Shown here: positions 7,088-15,078 of the stretch, in pieces | Layout of the letters: the number at the start of each line of letters is the position of its first letter | Position numbering within the stretch: position 1 is the first letter of the stretch | Assembly (NCBI GenBank): GCA_048500275.1 | Contig: JASNYI010000001.1 | Span: 372,001 to 436,000, forward strand | DNA length: 64,000 nucleotides | Direction: 5' to 3' | Source: UBA5066 sp048500275 | GTDB lineage: Bacteria > Acidobacteriota > Thermoanaerobaculia > UBA5066 | Made by a program: the position numbers and the translations under genes | The notes under the pieces: model-generated | Told to the model about the DNA's origin: nothing | Seen by the model: the letters and a program-made list of their open reading frames with translations, nothing else | The model's database searches: none

Positions 7088-10000
7088 CAGGCCACCCTCG
7101 CCCGGAGCGATCCGCTGTGGCGCTTGACGGTCGCGACGATCCGGGCCGAGCTCGGCTGCCTCGCCGTCGTGACGGTCTGCGTCGAGCTCTCCCCGTCGCC
7201 AGGGCCGAACGCGAGGCCGCCACGGAGCGCGCTTGTGGCGCGCCGGACGGCGTCCTCGAACCCCCCGAGGGCGCCGGATGCCCGGTCCGCGGCGTCCCCC
7301 AGCCCGATCTCGGGCCCGGAGAGGGAGAGCGCCGCGTCTGCCGTGGCGTCCGTGAATATCTTCGCGGCGGCGTCCATCGCCTCCCGAAGGGGCGCGAGGG
7401 AGTCGAGGGCGTCCTGCCCCAGGCGGTCGATCGCCTCTCGGATGGCCTTGTCCAGCTCTCCGAGCGTGTGAGAGAGCTGGCCGATGATCCCGGTGGCCTC
7501 CGTGACGTTCGCCGCGAGGAGGTCCGCGGCTCCCTCCAAGATCCCCTGAAGCACATCGGCCTGCTCTTCGGCCGCTTCTCGGAGGGCGTCGAGCGTCTCG
7601 TTCGCGAGCCCGCGGGCCCTCTCGAGCTGCTCCTGCGCCCACGCGATGGCCTCGGCCCGGTTCTCGTCGTCTGCGCCTAACTGCCCGACGTACCGGCTCG
7701 TGAGGGACTGGATCTCGGAAACTATCGCGGCGACCTCGGCCGGCGACGTCGCGAGCGCGAGCCTGTCCTGGAGCTCCTTGATCCGCTGTCCTACGGCTCC
7801 TGCCTGCCCGGCCGCGTCCAGCTCCCCGACCCCGAGCTCCCAGATCTGGGAGTCGATCGACTTGTTGATGGAGGCCGAGACGTTCGCGATGTCCGCGAGG
7901 AACCCCTTCAGATTCGCGTACATCTCCTCGGCCGACGCCCCGACCTCTTCGAGGGCGGCGATCTGCTCGAGCCCGGAGAGGGTCGCGGCCTTCGTGACCC
8001 GGGCCTGCATGTCGACGAGCTGCTTCTCCCAGGCCCGGAGCGGGTTGTCACGCTCGAGCTGGTCGGAGGCGACGTCGCCCCGGAGGGAGTCGAGCTTCCC
8101 GAAGAGGGCCCACGTCCGCTCGAGGAGGGCGTTACCACGCGTGACCCGCTCGGCCATGACGGCGAACATCCGCTCGATGGCCGCCGCGGCGTCGTTCGTG
8201 GCCTGCTCGATCTCGGAGGCGTCCATCGCGCCGAAGAGCTTTCCCCAGACCCCCTCTACGTTCGTCCAGTCGGCGGTGATCCCGGCGTCCTCGGAGAGCG
8301 GGTTGAGGAAGACCCTCATCTGCTCGCGCATCCCCTGGAGCCCGGCGGAGAGCTTCTCCGAGAGGGTCTGGAGCTCGGTCAGGTAGGACTTCACGCCCTC
8401 CCAGAATTCGGCGGAGGCGGCCTGGACCTCCTGGGCCTTCTTCAGTTGCTCGTCGCCGGAGTAGAGGTCCAGCTCGCCGAAGAGGTCCGCAAGCTCCTGT
8501 GCCCGCTTCCCGAAGACGGCGGCGGAACCGGCCGCCTCCTCGTCGGCCCACCCCTGTCTCAGCTCCGCGAAGGTCTTCCCCATCTCGGCGCCGAGGTCCC
8601 GGAGCCCGACGACGACGCCGACGATCCCGGAGATGTAGTCGAGCAGCTTCGCCGGATCCTCGGTCGAGATCCGCCGTGCCAGGTCTTCGATGGCCTTCTC
8701 CGTGAAGCCGAGTCCGGCGAGCATCTTCGGGATCGGGGCCTCGGGGTCGTAGAGCTGCTTCTCGATCCAGTCCCCTGCGTTGTTCATCCCGGGTGCGCGC
8801 CAGTCGATTCCCGGGATGCCGCCCTTCCGGTCTCGGTCCCCGACCGGCAAGTAGCCCTTCTGGCCGAAGGCGGCAGAGAGGCCGATCCGGGGGAGCATCG
8901 TCTTCAGGAAGTACTCGTAGTTCTGCTGGATGTGCTCGTCGGAGCCGGCCGAGATGGTGACGTAGGACGCGTTCAGGGAGGCGCGGAGCGCCTTCTGGTA
9001 GGTCTCGAGCAGCTCGCGCGCCTGGTCCTTCGCGCCGAGCCTGAAGAGGTCAGCGAAGGCCGCTGTCTGCTTCTGGAGAACGTTCGCGCCCTCCCGCTCG
9101 AAGGAGGACGACGGAGTCGACCGAATGGTCTGCCAGTGCCCCGGGGTGCGCTCGCCAGTCTCCGGGTCCTTCGTTGCCCCGACCCATCCCTGGTAGGAGC
9201 CGGGGAGCATGTTCGAGATGTTCCCCTTCAGGTGCTTCTCGGTGTTCTTGTTGAAGAGCCCTCCGATGATGGCGCCGACGATCGCACCGACGATGGTCCC
9301 GATGATCGGCACGACGGAACCGGCCGCGGCTCCTAGCCCCATGGCAGAGCCGACGCCAGCGATGACACCCGCCGTCGACCCGAGGGCGAACCCTCCGACG
9401 GCGCCGATTGCTCCGCCCCACTGATTCCCGGCACCGCCAGCGCCGATCGAGCCACCGATTCCGTACCCTGTCATCCCGGCGCCGAGATAGCCGAGCGCCG
9501 AGCCCCAACCGCCACCGCTCTTCCCGCCGCCCGGTGCGGCGGAGCGCGGCGGCCCGACGAACCCGGCGCTCTGCTCGCCGTACGACGCGATCTTCATCTC
9601 GAGCTGCGACTTCACCCAGCGCTGCACCATGTCGGAGAGGAACCGCGAGAACGTCTGGAGGAGCGACTGCCAGAGGTTCTTGAAGACGTCCTTCAGCGAG
9701 TCGAGGCGACCCGACAGGACGTTGAAGAACAGGTCGTCGAAGGACCGCGTCATCCCGGCCCAGGCGTCCCGCACCGCGTTCGCAGCGGAGGCGGCCGTGC
9801 TCGGGATCGCCTCGGCGACCGTGCGCCATCCTTCCTTGATCCCGACGAACAGGTCATCCCGGGTGAGCTTCGCTTCGAGGACCGAGATGAAGTCCTCGAC
9901 GGCGGCCTCCCCGTTGAAGATGGCCGCGGCGATCTTCTGCCCCTTCGCGCGGGCGAGCTCCTCGAGCATCGCGAGCCCCTTCTCGAAGGGAACCTTCGCC

Positions 10001-11517
10001 TCGAAGATCATCTGCCCGAGCTGGCCCCGAACCGCGTCGTAGGACGCTTCGATCTTCGCCACGGCCTCTCCGACCGTGTCGCCCGTGAACGCTGCGAAGT
10101 CGGAAGTGAACTTGACGAAGGCCGCCCGCGCCTTCGCGCTCTCGGCAGCCCAGACGGCCCCGAAGTGGTACGCCGCAGCGGCGCCGGCCGCGGCGAGGTC
10201 CTTCGGATTCGACCGGGGATCGTCTGAGACCTTCTTCGTTGCGGCGCCGATCGCGAGGATGGCGGCCTCGTTCGCGCGCCATGCCTCGAGCGCCCTGTCC
10301 TGACTCGCCGCGGTCTCCGTGAGCCACTTGTTGTCCTTCGAGCCCCACTCGTCGACGGCGTCGGCCGCGGCTCGGATCTGCTCCGCGAGGCCTGCGCCCC
10401 CGCCGAGCGCGGCCGGGACCTTCTCGGCGACGTCGGCCACCATGAGGAGGATCGATCGCATCGTTGAGCCGAAGAGCGTCCGGAGCATGTCGAGGGGGTG
10501 CATGAGCGCCTCGAACATCGCCGCCCAGCCCGTGCGGATGAAGTAGGCGACGTTGTTCACGACGACGGCGAAGCCCTGAAGGACCTCCGTCCACGTGCCG
10601 CCGGACTCCTTGACGCGCGAGTCGACGGCGGCGAAGGTGAGGCGCGCGATCTCTTGGACGGGGCCGAGCGCCGCCTTGAAGGCCGTCCACATCGCGGCCC
10701 CGGCCTCCTCGGCCTTCGGCCCGATCTTCTCCACCCAGGCGATGAGGTCCGCGACGCCCGAGGAGACGTCGCGGAAGAGGCCCGCGGTCGCCTTCCCCAT
10801 CGTCTGGTCGAGGATGTCGCCGAGGTTCGAGAGCCGAACCGTGAGCGTCCCGGTCTGCATCGCCGCGGCGGAGGCGGCCGGCGCGAGCTTCTCCTTGAAG
10901 AACGCCGCCGCCTTCTCGGCGTCGCCCCCGAGCGCGGCGAGGTCGGCCTTCGACACCCGGAGGATCTGGTTCAGCCGGTTGTCCGGCCCCATGTCGCCCG
11001 CGAAGAGCCCTCGCAGCTCCTGCGCCGCCTGCTGGGTGGGGATGTTCAGCGCCGCCATGGCCTGCGTCGCCATGACGGTGATCTCGCGGACCGCGTCCAG
11101 GTTCGTGACGCCCGCCGCGGCGGCCGGGGCCAGAGCCGTCTGGAAGGCGCCGACAAGCTCCGTGTAGGAGGCCGCCGTCCCGAGGGCGTCCTTCTTCAGC
11201 TTCTCCTGGATGATCGACGCCTCGGAGAAGGCGGCATTCATCGCCTCCTGCCCGCCGACGACCTTCCCCGCCGCGTCCACGTACTCGCGGGTCATCAGGA
11301 GGACCCCGGCGATTCCGCCCTTGGAGTCCTCCATCGTCTTGTTGAACTCGAAGCCCTGCCGCACGAGGGCGCTGAGGCCGAAGCCGGCGCCGCCGATCGC
11401 GGCGAGGGTGCCGAGCTCGCCGATGAGGCCTCGCAGGACGCCCGAGACCTTCGTGATTCCGACCGAGACGTTGTCCTCGAGCGAGAGGTGGATCGACTCG
11501 CCGAACCCGTTGCTCAT
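7087..11517 (-). CDS. Phage tail tape measure protein
   Basis: 1,476 aa, the longest gene of the element. In long-tailed phages this protein sets tail length and is ejected with the DNA. The N-terminal 400 residues match the TP901-type tape-measure core, with Gly/Ala-rich hydrophobic segments (GELGTLAAIGGAGFGLSALV), a following EFNKTMEDS, and repeated helical stretches. Residues about 675-770 are a Gly-rich hydrophobic membrane-spanning block (GYGIGGSIGAGGAG, VVPIIGTIVGAIVGAIIGGL). The C-terminal 500 residues are long amphipathic helices. The frame is intact, so it is probably functional. The start ATG overlaps the zinc-ribbon gene's stop (ATGA) with GGGGAG upstream. No tail tube, chaperone or baseplate genes accompany it. 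Confidence 0.9.
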   Translation of the reverse strand: MSNGFGESIHLSLEDNVSVGITKVSGVLRGLIGELGTLAAIGGAGFGLSALVRQGFEFNKTMEDSKGGIAGVLLMTREYVDAAGKVVGGQEAMNAAFSEASIIQEKLKKDALGTAASYTELVGAFQTALAPAAAAGVTNLDAVREITVMATQAMAALNIPTQQAAQELRGLFAGDMGPDNRLNQILRVSKADLAALGGDAEKAAAFFKEKLAPAASAAAMQTGTLTVRLSNLGDILDQTMGKATAGLFRDVSSGVADLIAWVEKIGPKAEEAGAAMWTAFKAALGPVQEIARLTFAAVDSRVKESGGTWTEVLQGFAVVVNNVAYFIRTGWAAMFEALMHPLDMLRTLFGSTMRSILLMVADVAEKVPAALGGGAGLAEQIRAAADAVDEWGSKDNKWLTETAASQDRALEAWRANEAAILAIGAATKKVSDDPRSNPKDLAAAGAAAAYHFGAVWAAESAKARAAFVKFTSDFAAFTGDTVGEAVAKIEASYDAVRGQLGQMIFEAKVPFEKGLAMLEELARAKGQKIAAAIFNGEAAVEDFISVLEAKLTRDDLFVGIKEGWRTVAEAIPSTAASAANAVRDAWAGMTRSFDDLFFNVLSGRLDSLKDVFKNLWQSLLQTFSRFLSDMVQRWVKSQLEMKIASYGEQSAGFVGPPRSAAPGGGKSGGGWGSALGYLGAGMTGYGIGGSIGAGGAGNQWGGAIGAVGGFALGSTAGVIAGVGSAMGLGAAAGSVVPIIGTIVGAIVGAIIGGLFNKNTEKHLKGNISNMLPGSYQGWVGATKDPETGERTPGHWQTIRSTPSSSFEREGANVLQKQTAAFADLFRLGAKDQARELLETYQKALRASLNASYVTISAGSDEHIQQNYEYFLKTMLPRIGLSAAFGQKGYLPVGDRDRKGGIPGIDWRAPGMNNAGDWIEKQLYDPEAPIPKMLAGLGFTEKAIEDLARRISTEDPAKLLDYISGIVGVVVGLRDLGAEMGKTFAELRQGWADEEAAGSAAVFGKRAQELADLFGELDLYSGDEQLKKAQEVQAASAEFWEGVKSYLTELQTLSEKLSAGLQGMREQMRVFLNPLSEDAGITADWTNVEGVWGKLFGAMDASEIEQATNDAAAAIERMFAVMAERVTRGNALLERTWALFGKLDSLRGDVASDQLERDNPLRAWEKQLVDMQARVTKAATLSGLEQIAALEEVGASAEEMYANLKGFLADIANVSASINKSIDSQIWELGVGELDAAGQAGAVGQRIKELQDRLALATSPAEVAAIVSEIQSLTSRYVGQLGADDENRAEAIAWAQEQLERARGLANETLDALREAAEEQADVLQGILEGAADLLAANVTEATGIIGQLSHTLGELDKAIREAIDRLGQDALDSLAPLREAMDAAAKIFTDATADAALSLSGPEIGLGDAADRASGALGGFEDAVRRATSALRGGLAFGPGDGESSTQTVTTARQPSSARIVATVKRHSGSLRARVA

Positions 11518-11867
11518 GCGACTCCCCGCGCGGATCCCTCAGCGCGAGCCGCCGCAAGCCGGGCGGCGGCGTCGCGCGTTGTGGGGGTGACCCGGCAGGG
11601 TCGCGATGCGCCGGAGAGGCGCGGTCGGGTCGATTCTCGCAGGCTCCTAACCGCGGCGCTCGCCTGCCTGGCGGTATCGACCGGTCGGTCTGTAGCGACC
11701 GAGAGAACCTCAGCGCCGGGAGCGGGCGGGTGACACGCGCGGCACGCGACGACCGCGCGGCCTCGCCAGAAGTCGCGCCCCCCGCAGTCGAGGCATTCGA
11801 GGCGGGCCGGGTCCGACGAGAGCGGAGCAGCGCCGTAGACCTGGACGAGGGCGGGCGCGAAGCTCAC
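11514..11867 (-). CDS. Zinc-ribbon protein
   Basis: 117 aa from GTG 11867, overlapping the replication gene's stop (GTGA). Two Cys-x2-Cys pairs (LECLDCGG, then VVACRACHPP, 15 residues apart) form a treble-clef or ribbon zinc site at about 24-46. The C-terminal half is Arg/Ala-rich and disordered. Between a replication gene and the tape measure gene it is probably a nucleic-acid-associated accessory protein. Confidence 0.75.
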   Translation of the reverse strand: MSFAPALVQVYGAAPLSSDPARLECLDCGGRDFWRGRAVVACRACHPPAPGAEVLSVATDRPVDTARQASAAVRSLRESTRPRLSGASRPCRVTPTTRDAAARLAAARAEGSARGVA

Positions 11868-13045
11868 GGCTCCCCCCGGTTGACGATGAACTCGATCGGC
11901 ACGTTCACGCCCTCCGCGACGCACGCGGAGCGCAGCGCGTCGCCGTACTCTCTCGGGACGTCCCTGCGGAAGAGCTCGCTCGCGACGACGACACGGAGCG
12001 TCCCGTTCACCTCTCCGCTCTGGCGCGTGGGGCGGAACCACGTGTCGAAGTCCCGCTCGTCGACGACCCCGCGCAGCCGCTCGAGGATCGCCGGCCAGAC
12101 GCCGCCCCCAGCCGGTGCCGGCGGAGGTGACGGGGGCGGCTCGGGGTCCCCGATTTCCTCGACCGTGAGACAGTCGAGCTTCGACGTCCCCGGCAGTTCG
12201 TCCTCGGCTCGGAAGCCGGGCGGGGTGATGGATGGGCGCTGGCTCCTGCCCGGCGCGCCGGAGGTCCCCTGGCGCGCTGCAGCGGCGCGGCGCCACTCCT
12301 CGGGGTCGTCGGCCCACTGGCCGGCCCGGAGCCAGGTCGCCGGGTACGGGATGAACTTGCGCTGTTCCTCCGGGGCCCGCTCCCACGCGATCGCGTAGGC
12401 CGAGACGGCGGTGAGGGCGAGAGCCCGATCCGAGCCCTTGATCGCCTTCCACGCCTTCAGGGCATCGCCCTTCTGCACCTTCCGCGGGTAGCCCCTCCAG
12501 AACCTCGCGAAACCCTCCCCCCCCGAGCCGATCCCGGCCAGCGAGAAGGAACGGAGTTTCTCCGTCTGGTCGGTAGGAAGGAGGGAAGGTAGGGAGGAAG
12601 GTAGTGGAGCCGTTTGCTTCCGCGTGGGATTCAAACGGCGTCCGCTTGCCTCCCGTTTGCTTGCACGTGACGCGGCGCCCTTCAGACCCGCCTCGGAGCG
12701 GAGGTCGGAGATCGTCTTTCCCGTGGCCTTTCGCCCTTCGGCCCGCTGCGCCCGCTTCTTCGACCAGGCCGGGGCGGCCTCATCGAAGTCGGGTAGGACG
12801 AACACCCCGTGATCGGCCTCGACGATCATCCCCGCCGCGCGCGCCGCGGCGACGAAGCGCCCGCGCTCGCCATCCCATCCGGCGGTCAGCTCGACGTCAC
12901 GCTCGTCTCCGATCGTCGGGTCTGCCTGCTGAAACGCCGTCGCGTACAGAAGCTCCCGTAGGCCGACGGCATGCGCGTGCGGGATTCCAAGCTCGTCGGC
13001 GGTCCGGAGCACGGCCCTCGAGCGTAAATCGGCCAGGCGCGCCAT
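11864..13045 (-). CDS. Phage replication protein with C-terminal DnaA domain I
   Basis: 393 aa. Residues 1-105 are a winged-helix-like region as in phage replisome organisers (VELTAGWDGERGRFVAAARA, ending FDEAAPAWSKKRAQR). The linker at 105-170 is basic. About 185-250 (FARFWRGYPRKVQKGDALKA, FIPYPATWLRAGQW) is typical of phage replication proteins. Residues 316-393 match the DnaA N-terminal domain I (VWPAILERLRGVVDERDFDT, then WFRP, ending IEFIV). In DnaA that domain recruits the DnaB helicase, so a helicase-loading role fits. No helicase, primase or polymerase lies in the element. Confidence 0.85.
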   Translation of the reverse strand: MARLADLRSRAVLRTADELGIPHAHAVGLRELLYATAFQQADPTIGDERDVELTAGWDGERGRFVAAARAAGMIVEADHGVFVLPDFDEAAPAWSKKRAQRAEGRKATGKTISDLRSEAGLKGAASRASKREASGRRLNPTRKQTAPLPSSLPSLLPTDQTEKLRSFSLAGIGSGGEGFARFWRGYPRKVQKGDALKAWKAIKGSDRALALTAVSAYAIAWERAPEEQRKFIPYPATWLRAGQWADDPEEWRRAAAARQGTSGAPGRSQRPSITPPGFRAEDELPGTSKLDCLTVEEIGDPEPPPSPPPAPAGGGVWPAILERLRGVVDERDFDTWFRPTRQSGEVNGTLRVVVASELFRRDVPREYGDALRSACVAEGVNVPIEFIVNRGEP

Positions 13046-13046
13046 C

Positions 13047-13232
13047 TCAGCTCCGGGCCCTGAATCGCGCGGCGGGCCGCCACGTCGCGCGCGGAGCGGG
13101 CGCCGAAGGTGGACGGGCGTTGACGGGAGCGAGCCGGCGGGGGAAGATCTCGGCGTCCCGGCTTCGATCGTCCCCTCGCCGCGCCCCGGTCAACGCCGGG
13201 GCGTTCGCGTTGTTGCGGTGTGGTGGGCTCAT
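13047..13232 (-). CDS. 61-aa basic small protein
   Basis: Reading frame from ATG 13232 ending one base before the replication gene. A GTG at 13253 overlapping the HTH gene's stop (GTGA) is an alternative start giving 68 aa. The product is very basic (Arg/Pro-rich) with no recognised domain. The tight packing supports translation, but the composition is also what GC-rich DNA gives by chance. Confidence 0.45.
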   Translation of the reverse strand: MSPPHRNNANAPALTGARRGDDRSRDAEIFPRRLAPVNARPPSAPAPRATWRPAARFRARS

Positions 13233-13249
13233 CCTCGCGTCTCCCTCCT

Positions 13250-13483
13250 TCACGCCGCCGGCGGAAGGTCCGCGGCCCAGCGGCGCAGCTCGTCGGCCGG
13301 AATGAGCGTCGCCCGACCCGCCTTGCGGGCTTCCATCCGACCGTTCCGAATCTCGCCTCGGACGAATGCCTCACTAACCCCGAGCGACGCGGCGGCGTCG
13401 CCCAGCCGCACCATGAGCCGGTCGGTGAACCGCTCCCGGCGCCGGATCGGAGTCGCCTTCTTCGTTGCGGTGTCTCTCATCAT
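13250..13483 (-). CDS. Excisionase/AlpA-type HTH protein
   Basis: 77 aa. A winged-helix MerR-like fold of the HTH_17/excisionase type is visible: RLGDAAASLGVSEAFVRGEI, then RNGRMEARKAGRATLIP and DELRRWAADL. AGGGAGG lies 6 nt before the ATG pair at 13483/13480. Such proteins bend attachment sites for excision or activate integrase genes. It is the first gene of the replication/tail run and the only candidate small regulator at that end; no CI-type repressor is seen. Confidence 0.8.
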   Translation of the reverse strand: MMRDTATKKATPIRRRERFTDRLMVRLGDAAASLGVSEAFVRGEIRNGRMEARKAGRATLIPADELRRWAADLPPAA

Positions 13484-13944
13484 GAAACCTCCCTACACGC
13501 GTAATCTGCGCCCATTTCGCGGTGTGAAGTGGGGCTAGGTCGATTCGGCGCCTGTGGAAATGGTGCCGAAACCCGCACGGCAAGCGGACATCGGCCCGCT
13601 CTCCGGTTGTGGTGCTGATAGATCGTTCCGCATCGAATTCCTCGCGGCTCTGAATCTGAGGCCCTTGCGGGCCTTACGTGCCGAGTCTTTCCCGTGCGTC
13701 GCGGGAGAAACAGGGGCTCGCGTCCGTTGACGGACGCGACGTGCGCGTCATGCGGCGAGCCCCAGCCTCCCGGGGCCCGCCGTCGTGAGCTGCCCGGAGG
13801 ATCTCGGCGCCGCCCTGCCGACGAGTCGCGCTCTGCGAAGTCGCACGACGACGCCCGTTCCCGCGCCCGGGGCGGGCCGCTGCGGCGGCTGCGATGGGCG
13901 GGGACGGAAGAGGAGGAGGTGCGCGAAGGGTCGCGGGTCGCTCG
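13484..13944. other. Non-coding regulatory interval of the element
   Basis: About 460 bp with no convincing gene. It is less GC-rich at 13484-13640 than its surroundings. It contains a hairpin at 13659-13674 (AGGCCC/GGGCCT, 4-nt loop) and the nested inverted repeats at 13713-13763. It probably holds the promoter and control region for the excisionase-replication-tail run, and possibly a replication origin. Confidence 0.5.
13713..13763. repeat. Nested inverted repeats
   Basis: The inner perfect dyad CGCGTCCGT-TG-ACGGACGCG (13719-13738) sits inside outer arms GGGGCTCG (13713-13720) and CGAGCCCC (13756-13763). No T-run follows on either strand, so an operator, replication structure or structured RNA is more likely than an intrinsic terminator. 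Confidence 0.6.
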
Positions 13945-14163
13945 TCACCGGCCAGCCTCGCGCGCCTTCAGCGGCGTCACGGTGCATCCGGCCTCGCGGA
14001 ACTCGGCGACCGTCGACCCAAGCCGCACGACGCCGGGCCGGACGAACCGGTAGACGACGCGGTCCGTCTTGCGGTGAACGGGGATCGTCGCGTCGACGTG
14101 GGGCGCGACCATCCGCGCGTGGTAGAGGTCCCTCGCTGCGAAGGCGACGACGTCGACGCTCAT
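13945..14163 (-). CDS. 72-aa small protein of the element
   Basis: The ATG at 14163 overlaps the stop of the 89-aa gene (ATGA). The sequence (MSVDVVAFAARDLYHARMVA...) is a small mixed alpha/beta protein with no recognised family. Together with its upstream partner it forms a separate leftward pair at the attR end. Confidence 0.6.
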   Translation of the reverse strand: MSVDVVAFAARDLYHARMVAPHVDATIPVHRKTDRVVYRFVRPGVVRLGSTVAEFREAGCTVTPLKAREAGR

Positions 14164-14429
14164 CGGGCTACCTCGGCGAGGCGGAGGCCCGACGTGCGAA
14201 CCGGGTTGAGGTCGACGGCCGCGACGCGCCGCAGCTCCTCGCAGTCCTCGAGCGCGTCCGTCACGAGGTCCCTCAGCACGTCGGCGTCCGCCGCGCTGAG
14301 GGGAACGGCCTCGAGCGGATCGGAGCTCGTCGCCTGGCAGAGGCGCATGAGGACGAGGTCGAGGCGGGAGATCGCGTGCTGAAGGTCAGCGGGGGGCGTC
14401 GAGGGTCGAAGGGATTTCGTCCTGGGCAT
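14160..14429 (-). CDS. 89-aa helical small protein of the element
   Basis: The ATG at 14429 follows a strong AGAGGAGG ribosome site. Acidic, largely helical (PLSAADADVLRDLVTDALED). No family was recognised. It is the first gene inside the right end and overlaps the 72-aa gene. Confidence 0.65.
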   Translation of the reverse strand: MPRTKSLRPSTPPADLQHAISRLDLVLMRLCQATSSDPLEAVPLSAADADVLRDLVTDALEDCEELRRVAAVDLNPVRTSGLRLAEVAR

Positions 14430-14442
14430 GAGTGCCTCCTCT

Positions 14443-14461
14443 GCCTCGCCTCAGGCGAGGC
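14443..14461. repeat. Hairpin near the right end
   Basis: GCCTCGCC-TCA-GGCGAGGC, an 8-bp perfect stem in the 5' leader of the 89-aa gene. A second small hairpin, CGCG-AAAAA-CGCG, lies at 14582-14594 just inside attR. The rest of 14462-14600 shows no gene. Confidence 0.5.
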
Positions 14462-14600
14462 CTTGCCGGTGGCGCCCGGTGGCGCCTGGGGTTGTTTTCG
14501 GTGCGTTTTGTGCGCGAAGAGACCGAAGAACGAGCGGCTCGAAACCCGCTCCGTTAGGCGACTTGCGCGCTATACGCATCCCGCGAAAAACGCGATATGG

Positions 14601-14619
14601 TCTGGACGCGTGGATATGG
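14601..14619 (+). repeat. attR core, 19-bp direct repeat
   Basis: Exact second copy of the sequence at 1286-1304. It reads LDAWIW in frame with the displaced host-gene tail. ATATGG occurs immediately before the core (14595-14600) and again at its end. Confidence 0.9.
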
Positions 14620-14706
14620 AAGGTGCGACCAGGAAACGAGACGGCCGCGGCGGCCGTCGGGCTCGCACCCGACGGGCCCGGTCCCGGGCAGGACGAGGGC
14701 CGGTGA
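14601..14706 (+). pseudogene. Displaced 3' end of the membrane protein gene at 255
   Basis: From the repeat the frame continues DAWIWKVRPGNETAAAAVGL to a TGA at 14704-14706, adding 28 residues. The paralogue at 27199 ends DQFIWRPGKSEQLRKELKLQ, so W-(K/R)-x-R/P-G continues the family pattern. This supports it being the native C-terminus cut off by integration. It has no start of its own. It ends 4 bp before speD, so the two genes were probably adjacent before insertion. Confidence 0.8.
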
Positions 14707-14710
14707 CGCC

Positions 14711-15061
14711 GTGAGCCCGCTCGGGCTCCACCTCCTCCTCGACCTCGCGGGCGCTCCCTTCGCGACGCTCGACGACCCGGCCCTCGTCGAGGCGGCCCTC
14801 GTCGAGACCGTGGCCGCGATGGGGGCGCAGGTGCTCGGCGTCCACCTCCACCGGCTCGAGCCTCAGGGGATCTCGGGCGTGGTCGTCATCTCCGAGTCGC
14901 ACCTGACGATCCACACCTGGCCGGAAAGAGGCGAGGCCGCCGTCGACCTCTTCACGTGCGGCGACGCCGGGCGAGCCCGCGCGGCCGTCGAGGCGCTGAT
15001 CGCGCGCCTCGGCGCGACGGTCTCCTCGCTTCGGGAGATCTCCCGGGGCGCCGCCCGCTGA
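14711..15061 (+). CDS. speD: S-adenosylmethionine decarboxylase proenzyme (prokaryotic type)
   Basis: 116 aa. It decarboxylates AdoMet to supply aminopropyl groups for spermidine. The proenzyme self-cleaves before S63 in ESHLTIHTWPE to form the pyruvoyl cofactor; E62, H68 and C83 (FTCG) lie where the class 1B enzymes of Thermotoga and Methanocaldococcus have them. GTG start at 14711 with GAGGG upstream; the ORF extends upstream in frame without supporting signals. No spermidine synthase is in the window. The insertion has separated it from its former neighbour and perhaps from its promoter. Confidence 0.95.
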   Translation: MSPLGLHLLLDLAGAPFATLDDPALVEAALVETVAAMGAQVLGVHLHRLEPQGISGVVVISESHLTIHTWPERGEAAVDLFTCGDAGRARAAVEALIARLGATVSSLREISRGAAR

Positions 15062-15078
15062 CGGCGCTTCCTCCTCGG

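Larger units (their letters stand above)
1286..14619. mobile_element. 13.3-kb integrated phage-like element (degenerate prophage or satellite)
   Basis: The element is bounded by exact 19-bp repeats in the 3' end of a membrane protein gene. Every credible gene inside runs on the minus strand, mostly with stop-start overlaps. Order from the right: two small genes, excisionase-like HTH, small gene, replication protein, zinc ribbon, tape measure protein, a run of small proteins, HTH protein, DUF5681-like, sigma factor, serine recombinase, 78-aa protein, integrase. No capsid, portal, protease, large terminase, tail tube, baseplate or lysis gene was recognised. It could be a decayed siphophage prophage or a satellite that relies on a helper; content alone cannot decide. 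Confidence 0.88.

Noticed and set aside
13713..13763. Intrinsic terminator
   Set aside because: Neither strand has a T-run after the stem.
13748..13987. 79-aa frame inside the element control region
   Set aside because: Overlaps the 72-aa gene by 43 bp, no ribosome site, Pro/Arg-rich composition.
14540..14575. tRNA T-arm-like stretch with GTTTCGAG (minus strand) near attR
   Set aside because: The stem pairs do not fit a 5-bp/7-nt T-arm and no acceptor or anticodon arms were found; the integration site is a protein gene.
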